Origin: Aquirufa lenticrescens
Lineage (GTDB): Bacteria; Bacteroidota; Bacteroidia; Cytophagales; Spirosomataceae
DNA length: 64,000 nt
Direction of reading: 5' to 3'
Assembly: GCF_019916085.1 (NCBI RefSeq)
Contig: NZ_CP049834.1
Span: forward strand, 465,501-529,500
A program made the position numbers and the translations under genes. Below, one piece after another: positions 51,586 through 58,603 of this stretch (position 1 is its first letter; every line of letters starts with the position of its first letter). The notes beneath the pieces are model-generated. The model did not search any database. It had not been told where the DNA came from and saw nothing but the letters and a program-made list of their open reading frames with translations.

Positions 51586-51616
51586 CGAAATTACGAAAAT
51601 ATTCGAAAACAGCAAT
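51586..51616 (-). promoter_or_regulatory. Promoter of the yceD-rpmF operon
   Basis: On the minus strand ATTG (51616-51613), 19 bases, then TAATTTCG (51593-51586). Each element is one base from consensus, and the ATG is 25 bases downstream. Confidence 0.48.
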
Positions 51617-51644
51617 AGTAGCGCTGAACAAATTCGTAATTTCG
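51586..51644. repeat. Perfect 12-bp inverted repeat in a divergent promoter region
   Basis: CGAAATTACGAA (51586-51597) and TTCGTAATTTCG (51633-51644) are perfect complements separated by 35 bases. Each arm contains a -7-like TAATTTCG facing outward, one toward yceD and one toward the PAP2 gene. Confidence 0.6.
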
Positions 51645-51648
51645 AGGC

Positions 51649-52266
51649 ATGAAGCATTGGAGTCCGGCTGTAAAAGCGTTTTTAGGGATCTTTATTTTTT
51701 ACGAAGTAGGAGGCTGGCTTTTTGTCAGCGCCTACCAGCGTCTCGATCAGCTTCAGCTCATCAACGGTAATAACTCCCCTCTAGCAGACATGACCTTTCA
51801 GGTGTTAACTGCTACGGCTGAAGTCGTTTTACCCGTTTTGCTTTTGATTTACTTGTTTCGTTTTCAGAAAGTCTACGCTTTGCCTTATGTGTATTCCTAT
51901 GCCTTATCTACCGGTTTGATTCAGGGATTAAAGCATTTGGTGTTCACTGACGCGCTTCGCCCCTTGGCTTATTTTGCCAGCTCAGGCATTAAATGGCATA
52001 TCGTTCCAGGGTTATTAATTAGTGAATACAATTCAATGCCCTCTGGCCATACAGGGGCGGCTTTTTTCATGTTTTTTTGGGTGGCGGTGCTGTTGCGTCG
52101 CTGGTTTTGGGGGCTATTCGCCGGTTTGCTAGCCGTAGGCGTTGCCTATTCCAGAGTCTATTTATTTCAACATTTTCCGGTGGATACCCTCGTAGGGGCG
52201 GCCATCGGAGTAGGCTCATCTGCCTTATTTTATTCGATTCACTATGCTAAAAGCAGTTCAAAATAA
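51649..52266 (+). CDS. PAP2-family phosphatase (membrane)
   Basis: 205 residues with about six transmembrane helices. The three phosphatase motifs are present: KHLVFTDALRP (about 96-106), PSGHTGA (about 129-135) and SRVYLFQHFPVD (about 167-178). It hydrolyses a lipid phosphate or pyrophosphate (undecaprenyl-PP, phosphatidic acid or lipid A-type). A -7-like TAATTTCG ends four bases before the ATG. It overlaps the GT39 gene by 23 bases. Confidence 0.88.
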   Translation: MKHWSPAVKAFLGIFIFYEVGGWLFVSAYQRLDQLQLINGNNSPLADMTFQVLTATAEVVLPVLLLIYLFRFQKVYALPYVYSYALSTGLIQGLKHLVFTDALRPLAYFASSGIKWHIVPGLLISEYNSMPSGHTGAAFFMFFWVAVLLRRWFWGLFAGLLAVGVAYSRVYLFQHFPVDTLVGAAIGVGSSALFYSIHYAKSSSK

Positions 52267-53857
52267 ACCTTACCTTTTCTGGGCGCTCGTGGGAGCGGCG
52301 GTCTACATACCTTTTTTAGGGTCGACCCATTTGTTCGATTGGGATGAGGTAAATTTTGCGGAGTCTGCCAGGGAGATGATTGTGACGGGGGATTTTTTAA
52401 GCGTCCAAATCAACTTTCAACCTTTCTGGGAGAAGCCACCTTTGTTCCTTTGGCTGCAGGCATTGAGTTTTATGACCTTTGATTCGTTCTCAGGTCAATC
52501 GGATATTTCGATGGAATTTGCCGCGCGTTTTCCCAATGCGATCATTGGGATTGCCACCCTTTGGTCACTATATGCGATAGGGAAGAAGACCTGGGGTGCG
52601 AATTTTGGGAACCTATGGGCCTTCTCTTATCTGGTCGCGATTACACCGCATGTGTATGCGAGTTCCGGGATTATCGATCCGCTTTTCAATTTATTGATAT
52701 TTTTAGGAGTCTATTTCTTTTCGGAGTTCTTTCAAGATTCGACTCGTTTCAGAAATGTCGTATTTGCTGGGATTTCGATTGGCTTGGCCTTATTGACCAA
52801 AGGTCCCGCAGCTTTGCTCCTCTGGGCTTTAACCCTTTTGTTCGTAGGAATTTTATACCGTTCACGTATCAATGGCCGTTTGTTTACAGGCGCCATCGTA
52901 GCGGGATTGATCTCTGTGTTTTTCTTTGTGGCTTGGTATGGTCTAATAGCCTATAAATTCGGATGGCAGATTATTGAAGACTTCTTTAGCTATCAGGTGC
53001 GATTAATGACGACCGGAGATGCGGGACACGGGCAGCCCTTTTACTATCATTTTATTGTTTTGTTGATTGGATGTTTCCCGGTATCGATTTGGGCGGGAGC
53101 TCGTTTGTTTCGCTGGAAGCGGGAGGAATTGGACTTTTCGAACTGGATGAAAGTCTTGTTTTGGGTGGTTTTGATTCTGTTCAGCATCGTGAAGACGAAA
53201 ATTGTACACTATTCGTCCATGTGCTGGATACCGTTGACCTATTTCTCGGCGGAGGTTTTGCAAGAATGGCAGGCAGGAGGATTTCGCTTTAACTGGAAAT
53301 ACAATACGGCGATAGGCTTTGTGGGATTATTATTAGCCACGGTGTTGACGGCGGTTCCATTGATAGGCCAAAACGCGGGCCTCATCGCTCCCTACATACA
53401 AGACGTATTCGTGCAAGGTAATTTGCAAGCACCCGTGTATTGGGCTGGTTGGGAGTTTTTGATTGGTTTGGTATTTGCTGTAGCTGTAATTTATTACCTG
53501 TTCACAAAGAAGTTACATACCTTAATGGCAGCGTCACTGGTGACGATTATGGCCTATATGGCGATAGTGGTACCTAAAATAGAGGGGTATACTCAGGCAA
53601 CGGTGATTGATTTTTATATCGCCAAATTGGGCCAAAAAGTCTATATCGAGCCTGTCGGGTTCAAGTCCTACGCGCAGCTCTTGTATTTTCAAAAGCCCGC
53701 AGGAAGTCCCGCGGGCGATGAATTATTAGCTGCGAAAAAGCTGGATAGACCGGCTTATTTCATCCTGAAAGCAGATGCAGAAGATAAGTTTAAATACCAT
53801 CCGAACTTGATCTTCCTAAAAGAAGAGAACGGATTTCTTTTCTACAAGCATCGCTAA
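52244..53857 (+). CDS. GT39/ArnT-like glycosyltransferase (GT-C fold)
   Basis: 537 residues with about 12 transmembrane helices. The first periplasmic loop DWDEVNFAESAREM (about 32-45) contains the acidic pair of the GT-C/PMT/ArnT family, and FWEKPPLFLWLQA (about 61-73) is the second conserved block. It should transfer a sugar from a polyprenyl-phosphate donor to lipid A or another acceptor in the periplasm. The acceptor is not known. The 23-base overlap with the PAP2 gene suggests coupled action on lipids. Confidence 0.85.
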   Translation: MLKAVQNKPYLFWALVGAAVYIPFLGSTHLFDWDEVNFAESAREMIVTGDFLSVQINFQPFWEKPPLFLWLQALSFMTFDSFSGQSDISMEFAARFPNAIIGIATLWSLYAIGKKTWGANFGNLWAFSYLVAITPHVYASSGIIDPLFNLLIFLGVYFFSEFFQDSTRFRNVVFAGISIGLALLTKGPAALLLWALTLLFVGILYRSRINGRLFTGAIVAGLISVFFFVAWYGLIAYKFGWQIIEDFFSYQVRLMTTGDAGHGQPFYYHFIVLLIGCFPVSIWAGARLFRWKREELDFSNWMKVLFWVVLILFSIVKTKIVHYSSMCWIPLTYFSAEVLQEWQAGGFRFNWKYNTAIGFVGLLLATVLTAVPLIGQNAGLIAPYIQDVFVQGNLQAPVYWAGWEFLIGLVFAVAVIYYLFTKKLHTLMAASLVTIMAYMAIVVPKIEGYTQATVIDFYIAKLGQKVYIEPVGFKSYAQLLYFQKPAGSPAGDELLAAKKLDRPAYFILKADAEDKFKYHPNLIFLKEENGFLFYKHR

Positions 53858-54268
53858 TTAAACTCCTGGGAAGAAGAATGCGCCTTCGATGGCTGCATTC
53901 TCGTCAGAATCCGATCCGTGAATGGCGTTAGCCTCCAAAGATTTGGCAAATTGCTTACGAATTGTGCCTTCCGCTGCTTCAGCCGGATTCGTGGAACCGA
54001 TGAAGGTACGAAAATCAGCTACCGCGTTTTCTTTCTCCAAAATCATCGGGATAATCTCACTCTTCGACATGTAGTCGCAAAGGCTTTGATAAAAAGGACG
54101 CTCGCTGTGAACAGCATAAAATTGACCCGCTTGCTCTGGGCTCATTTTTAATTTCGTGATGGCTACGATTTTGTAACCAGCTTTTTCGATTTGTTGAATG
54201 ATGGGACCTGTGTGACCGTCTGCGACCGCATCCGGCTTAATCATGGTAAAAGTTCTATTTGTTGACAT
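53858..54268 (-). CDS. ndk: Nucleoside diphosphate kinase
   Basis: 136 residues from the ATG at 54268 (an ATG two codons earlier is equally readable). It begins [12 protein letters not shown]. The phosphohistidine is H117 in NAIHGSDS, and VHSERPFY (about 53-60) is the nucleotide-binding region. It equalises NTP pools. It ends one base from the convergent GT39 gene and is divergent from the NrnA-type gene. Confidence 0.95.
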   Translation of the reverse strand: MSTNRTFTMIKPDAVADGHTGPIIQQIEKAGYKIVAITKLKMSPEQAGQFYAVHSERPFYQSLCDYMSKSEIIPMILEKENAVADFRTFIGSTNPAEAAEGTIRKQFAKSLEANAIHGSDSDENAAIEGAFFFPGV

Positions 54269-54283
54269 TGGCATAATTTTGAA

Positions 54284-54315
54284 CAAATTTATCTCTAACT
54301 TTGCGTTTGCCCAAA
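54284..54315 (-). promoter_or_regulatory. Promoter of ndk
   Basis: On the minus strand TTTG (54315-54312), 20 bases, then TAAATTTG (54291-54284). Both elements are exact, and the ATG is 15 bases further. Confidence 0.68.
54296..54303 (+). promoter_or_regulatory. -7 box for the NrnA-type gene, inside the ndk promoter
   Basis: TAACTTTG is an exact TAnnTTTG on the plus strand, 35 bases before the ATG at 54339. It lies in the spacer of the divergent ndk promoter, so the two polymerase sites overlap. Confidence 0.45.
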
Positions 54316-54338
54316 TTTATTTCCGGCACACCTATTTT

Positions 54339-55367
54339 ATGACCTCCATTTCTGAGTTAACAGCCCAACTAATTCCAGGCACAAAAGCTGTGATCACTGC
54401 CCATTACAATCCGGATTCGGATGCGATTGGTTCGACGCTTGCTTTCCAGGGATATTTGGCAAAAAAAGGGATTCTCGCAACGGTGGCGGTACCCTCTGCA
54501 GTATCAGCTAACTTGAAATGGATGCCTGGAGCGGCCGATATTTTAGCCTATGACGACATACTTCACAAGGTGCAAATCGATGCGCTGGTGGAGGAAGCTG
54601 ATTTTATTTTTTGCCTAGATTTTTCGGGTATTCAAAGGCTGCACAACATGGCGCCTTTAGTACGCAAGTCGCGGGCTAAGAAAGTGGTGATTGATCATCA
54701 TTTGGATCCGGAAGACTTTGGTGATTATTATTACCACCGAACGATTGCGGCGTCTACCTGTGAATTAATTTATGATTTGATTCTGGAGTGGGGTGATGAA
54801 AATCTGCTAGACCCAGCGATTGGATCGTGTTTGTATTCGGGCATTATGACGGATACCGGCTCATTTCGCCATCCGAACACCACGGCTCACGTGCACACTG
54901 TTGTCGCTGCTTTGATTGAATTAGGGGTGATTACGAATGAGGTACATCGCAAGGTATTCGACTCGTCTAGTATCGATCGTTTGAAGTTTATTGGTCATGT
55001 TTTAGGCCAAAGAATGGACTACTTACCCGAGTTTCACCTCGCATTCATGTGGATTACGGCGGAAGATTTAACAAAATTTAATTCTCAAGCAGGTGACACA
55101 GAAGGCATCGTAAATTATGGTTTGCAAATTACCGGTTGTGTGTGGTCTATCTTGATGATTGAGCGCCCAGACGGCGTAAAGCTCTCTTTTAGATCTATCG
55201 AACCTTTTGCAGTGAATGAATTTGCCTCGAAATACTTTGAAGGCGGTGGTCATAAAAATGCCTCCGGCGGACGTTTTTCAGGGGGAAGTTTAGAAGATGC
55301 GAAGAAAAAACTAATGGAAGTGTTACCTTTGTATCTTTCTGAAATAAATCGAGTTAAAAATTTATAA
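54339..55367 (+). CDS. DHH-family phosphoesterase (NrnA-type nanoRNase/pAp phosphatase)
   Basis: 342 residues from the ATG at 54339; the longer frame from 54243 has no support. DHH domain: HYNPDSDAIGS (about 22-32, metal-binding D26 and D28), FCLDFS near 88, VIDHHLDP near 116 and DTGSFRH near 170. The DHHA1 domain ends with GGGHKNASGGRF. NrnA enzymes degrade nanoRNA dinucleotides and 3'-phosphoadenosine 5'-phosphate. A DHH gene next to a GldI-like PPIase is a known Bacteroidota arrangement, as here. Confidence 0.9.
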   Translation: MTSISELTAQLIPGTKAVITAHYNPDSDAIGSTLAFQGYLAKKGILATVAVPSAVSANLKWMPGAADILAYDDILHKVQIDALVEEADFIFCLDFSGIQRLHNMAPLVRKSRAKKVVIDHHLDPEDFGDYYYHRTIAASTCELIYDLILEWGDENLLDPAIGSCLYSGIMTDTGSFRHPNTTAHVHTVVAALIELGVITNEVHRKVFDSSSIDRLKFIGHVLGQRMDYLPEFHLAFMWITAEDLTKFNSQAGDTEGIVNYGLQITGCVWSILMIERPDGVKLSFRSIEPFAVNEFASKYFEGGGHKNASGGRFSGGSLEDAKKKLMEVLPLYLSEINRVKNL

Positions 55368-55377
55368 AATCAAAATC

Positions 55378-56217
55378 ATGCGTAAACAACTAGCAGTAAT
55401 TTTAGTAGCGGCAATGGCACTAGCTTCGTGTAACAATGTCGAAGTAGTAGACGGAGTTAAAATCCAAAAGCACGAACATGATGATAGCGCCGCTAAATTA
55501 AAAGAAGGTGATATCATTACGTTTGATTTAGTGATCAAAAACGATGCCGATTCTACCATCAAAGATTCCCGTAAAGAAGGAAAGCCTTTACAAGATTTAG
55601 TTCCTCCAGCTGCACCAGCAGGAGCATTCAAAGGTTCTTTTGAGAACGGTTTACGTTTATTATCCGTAGGAGATAGCGCAACGATTTTCGTTCCTGTAGA
55701 TAGTTTGTTTAAAGACGCGAATCAACCTGTTCCTCCATTCTTGAAGCGTGGTACAGATGTTCGTTTCATCGTTAAAATCAAGAAATCTCAATCTCGTGCA
55801 GAATTCGAAAAAGAGATGACGAAATTATCTGCTGAGCAAACAGGCAAAGACGCTAAATTAATCGAGGCGTATGTAGCTAACTCAGGCAAGCAATTCACTA
55901 AGACTTCAACAGGACTTTATGCCTCCATTACAAATCCAGGCGCGGGCGAAGGTCCTCAAATGGGAGAGTCATGGGTAGTTAACTACATCGGTACGTTCTT
56001 GGACGGAAAAGAATTTGACAAAGGTGCAGGTGTTGCGATGCCTCCAGTAGGTCAATTGGTTCCAGGCTTTAACGAAGCATTAATGTTATTGAAAAAAGGA
56101 GGCAAAGGTACTTTTGTGATCCCATCAGCGTTAGGCTATGGTGCGCAAGGAGCTGCTCCACGTATCCCTGCAAATGCTATTTTAGTATTTGAATTAGAAG
56201 TATTGTCTAAGAAATAA
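55378..56217 (+). CDS. FKBP-type peptidyl-prolyl isomerase lipoprotein 1 (GldI-like)
   Basis: 279 residues. The lipobox LASC puts the lipid on C18. Residues ~40-140 form an FKBP-like domain that looks divergent, and ~165-279 form a canonical FKBP domain (GESWVVNYIGTFLDGKEFDKG, LVPGFNEALMLLKKGGKGTFVIPSALGYG). In Flavobacterium, GldI, an FKBP lipoprotein, is needed for gliding motility and T9SS function. This is the best GldI candidate because it directly follows the DHH gene. The call as GldI itself is an inference. Confidence 0.87.
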   Translation: MRKQLAVILVAAMALASCNNVEVVDGVKIQKHEHDDSAAKLKEGDIITFDLVIKNDADSTIKDSRKEGKPLQDLVPPAAPAGAFKGSFENGLRLLSVGDSATIFVPVDSLFKDANQPVPPFLKRGTDVRFIVKIKKSQSRAEFEKEMTKLSAEQTGKDAKLIEAYVANSGKQFTKTSTGLYASITNPGAGEGPQMGESWVVNYIGTFLDGKEFDKGAGVAMPPVGQLVPGFNEALMLLKKGGKGTFVIPSALGYGAQGAAPRIPANAILVFELEVLSKK

Positions 56218-56221
56218 TTGA

Positions 56222-57067
56222 ATGAAAGTTTTCGGATTCCTATTTATTGCCTTTTTTACGTTTTCATGTCTTTCTGATATTGCATTGGAAGATGATGTGA
56301 AGGCGAAAGAAAATAAAACACAAATTCTAGCCTATTTTGCTAGTCAAAATCAAACGCCATCTGCCTTGTCTGATGGTGGCTACTATTTTGTGACTAAATC
56401 GAATCCATCGGGGGAATTAGCGACGAAGGGTGATTCACTCTATGTACATTATGAGTTCTCAAACCTGGCAACAGGTAAGGTGCTAGATAGTACAAATCGG
56501 GCCACTAATTCTCCTTATTTTTTAAAGTACGGTGGCGGAAATCCTGTATTTGTCAGTTTGTTTACGGCCTTGCGTGAAGGTGAGCAAGCGACTTTGGTCA
56601 TCCCAGGTACAGCCCAGGCGTTTCCAGATTTGCCAGCTTACACACCCATGAAGGTGAAAATTAAGTCGTATGTGGTTCGTACACAAGATGATTTGATTCG
56701 AGAATTCATCACCCGAAATGGATATGCAGTGACGGAAACGCAGACAGATGGACTTCGTTATATTCGTTTAAAGGCCGGAACGGGAGATATCCCTGCCCAA
56801 GGTAAGGTGGTGAAAATTAAATATACGGGACGTTTCTTAAGTTCCAAAGCCTTCGATGGTAATATGGCTCGTACGGATAGTTTGAGTGTAACCATCGGTG
56901 GAACGCAAACCGTTCCTGGTTTTCAAATGGGAATTGAGAAAATGCGTTTAGGCGAGAAAGCCGTTATTGTTTTCCCTTCAGCGCTTGGTTATGGAGTGAA
57001 TGGTAATTCAAGCATTCCGGGTTATACTCCTTTGAGTTTTGAAATTTACGTGGCTAAAATTGAATAA
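56222..57067 (+). CDS. FKBP-type peptidyl-prolyl isomerase lipoprotein 2
   Basis: 281 residues with a lipoprotein signal (FFTFSC, C16). Two FKBP-like halves: ~65-160 (GDSLYVHYEFSNLATGKVLDS, LREGEQATLVIPG) and ~185-281 (GKVVKIKYTGRFLSSKAFDG, VPGFQMGIEKMRLGEKAVIVFPSALGYG). It starts four bases after the first FKBP gene and is clearly paralogous to it and to the third. It is likely a periplasmic, membrane-anchored folding factor. Confidence 0.87.
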   Translation: MKVFGFLFIAFFTFSCLSDIALEDDVKAKENKTQILAYFASQNQTPSALSDGGYYFVTKSNPSGELATKGDSLYVHYEFSNLATGKVLDSTNRATNSPYFLKYGGGNPVFVSLFTALREGEQATLVIPGTAQAFPDLPAYTPMKVKIKSYVVRTQDDLIREFITRNGYAVTETQTDGLRYIRLKAGTGDIPAQGKVVKIKYTGRFLSSKAFDGNMARTDSLSVTIGGTQTVPGFQMGIEKMRLGEKAVIVFPSALGYGVNGNSSIPGYTPLSFEIYVAKIE

Positions 57068-57069
57068 GT

Positions 57070-57948
57070 ATGCTTAAGTATTTGGTTTTATTTTTCGCGA
57101 TAGCGTTAGGTATATCAAGCTGTTCTGTTGAGAATCCTGTTGAACAGGAGGTTTCTAAGAATAATACGGATATACAAAACTATTTAAAGCAACGTAATCT
57201 AACCTATCAAAGCACAGCAGATGGAATGTATTATTCGATCGCATCTACTGCTACTACTTCGACTCCTTCCGTGGCAGATTTAGTTACATTGCACTATAAA
57301 TTAACTTTATTAGATGGCACTTTCGTTGATTCTACATCGAAATCAGCTAACCAGTCTAAGTCCATCGTTTTTGGGGTTTCTCAAAGCTTATTCACCTTAC
57401 CCGTATCATTAATGAAAGCAGGGGACAAAGGCACTTTTTTGTTGCCTTCCTCTTTGGCTTTTGGGGCTAATACGTTTGGAAACGTACCGGCCTATGCCGT
57501 GATTAAAGCGGAAGTAGAAGTAGTTTCTATTAAGAACCAAGCCGATCAAATTACGGCTATGCAGACCACTTATGGATTCACAACACCTGAAAAAACCACT
57601 TCAGGCTTAGTTTTTCAAAAGACGGTAGAAAATCCAACGGGAGCAGCCATCGTGACCGGCCAACTAGTGAAAGTGAATTATGTGGGTCGTTTAGGCTATG
57701 GGTACATCCAAACGGATGCTTCGAACAAGGTTATATATGATTCTAAATTCGGTTCAGGCACCTTGTCTTTTACTGCAGGTGCAGGACAGTTAATTTCTGG
57801 GTTTGAGGAAGCTGCCTTAAAATTAAAAGTGGGTGAAAAAGCCAAAGCTATTCTACCTCATACAAGTGCTTATGGCGCTACTGGTAATTCAACAATCCCA
57901 GGCTATTCTCCTTTGTATTTTGAAATCGAAGTAGTTTCAGCTCAATAA
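57070..57948 (+). CDS. FKBP-type peptidyl-prolyl isomerase lipoprotein 3
   Basis: 292 residues with a lipoprotein signal (GISSC, C18). N-terminal FKBP-like half ~65-155 (LVTLHYKLTLLDGTFVDST, LMKAGDKGTFLLPSSLAFG), C-terminal half ~185-292 (GQLVKVNYVGRLGYGYIQTD, ISGFEEAALKLKVGEKAKAILPHTSAYG). The first loop of the second half has an insertion. Its stop overlaps the rdgB start by one base. All three tandem copies share the two-domain layout, pointing to local gene duplication. Confidence 0.86.
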   Translation: MLKYLVLFFAIALGISSCSVENPVEQEVSKNNTDIQNYLKQRNLTYQSTADGMYYSIASTATTSTPSVADLVTLHYKLTLLDGTFVDSTSKSANQSKSIVFGVSQSLFTLPVSLMKAGDKGTFLLPSSLAFGANTFGNVPAYAVIKAEVEVVSIKNQADQITAMQTTYGFTTPEKTTSGLVFQKTVENPTGAAIVTGQLVKVNYVGRLGYGYIQTDASNKVIYDSKFGSGTLSFTAGAGQLISGFEEAALKLKVGEKAKAILPHTSAYGATGNSTIPGYSPLYFEIEVVSAQ

Positions 57949-58547
57949 TGCTCCCCATTCTTTATTTAGCCACCCAAAACAAGCACAAAGTCGAAGAACT
58001 TAGCGCCTTGCTACAGGACCACTTTGACGTTCGGGATTTAAGCACATTAGCGCTCACGGAGGAGATTCCAGAAACGGGTTCAACCTTAACAGAGAACTCT
58101 CTCCAAAAAGCCCGATACATCGCGGAAAAATTCCAAGTTTCTTGTTTAGCAGATGATTCAGGTTTAGAAGTAGAAGCCTTAGGTGGCGCTCCAGGCGTCT
58201 ATTCGGCCCGTTACGCAGGTGAACCTAAGGATGATCAAGCAAATCTCCAATTATTGTTACAAAACCTTCAGGGAAAGTCAGATCGCAATGCTCGCTTTGT
58301 CACTGTTTTGACTTATTATTCAGAGGGTTCTTACCATTTTTTCGAAGGGGAGATAAAAGGCAACATCGTGGAGGTGCCCAGGGGTACGCAAGGTTTTGGG
58401 TATGATCCTATTTTTCAGCCTGAAGGAGAGCGAAGGACTTTCGCTGAAATGACTTTGGCAGAGAAGAATAAAATAGCCCATAGAGCGCGTGCTTTGGAGA
58501 AATTCAAAAACTTCTTAGACGAAACACAGAAATGTGCCGACGTATAG
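57948..58547 (+). CDS. rdgB: Non-canonical purine NTP pyrophosphatase (RdgB/HAM1)
   Basis: 199 residues. The N-terminal LATQNKHKVEEL (about 7-18) is the substrate loop, followed by ETGSTLTENSLQKARY (about 42-57), LADDSGLEVEALGGAPGVYSARYAG (about 67-91) and GFGYDPIFQPEG (about 149-160). It hydrolyses ITP, dITP and XTP to monophosphates. It is coupled to the third FKBP gene by a TAATG overlap. Confidence 0.94.
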   Translation: MLPILYLATQNKHKVEELSALLQDHFDVRDLSTLALTEEIPETGSTLTENSLQKARYIAEKFQVSCLADDSGLEVEALGGAPGVYSARYAGEPKDDQANLQLLLQNLQGKSDRNARFVTVLTYYSEGSYHFFEGEIKGNIVEVPRGTQGFGYDPIFQPEGERRTFAEMTLAEKNKIAHRARALEKFKNFLDETQKCADV

Positions 58548-58568
58548 CGAAATATTCGCTTAGCTTGC

Positions 58569-58576
58569 TATTTTTG
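58569..58576 (+). promoter_or_regulatory. -7 box of the DUF5686 gene
   Basis: TATTTTTG is an exact TAnnTTTG located 27 bases before the ATG at 58604. There is no TTTG at the -33 distance. Confidence 0.48.
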
Positions 58577-58603
58577 TAACGTTTGCATCATAAAACCCCC
58601 ACC

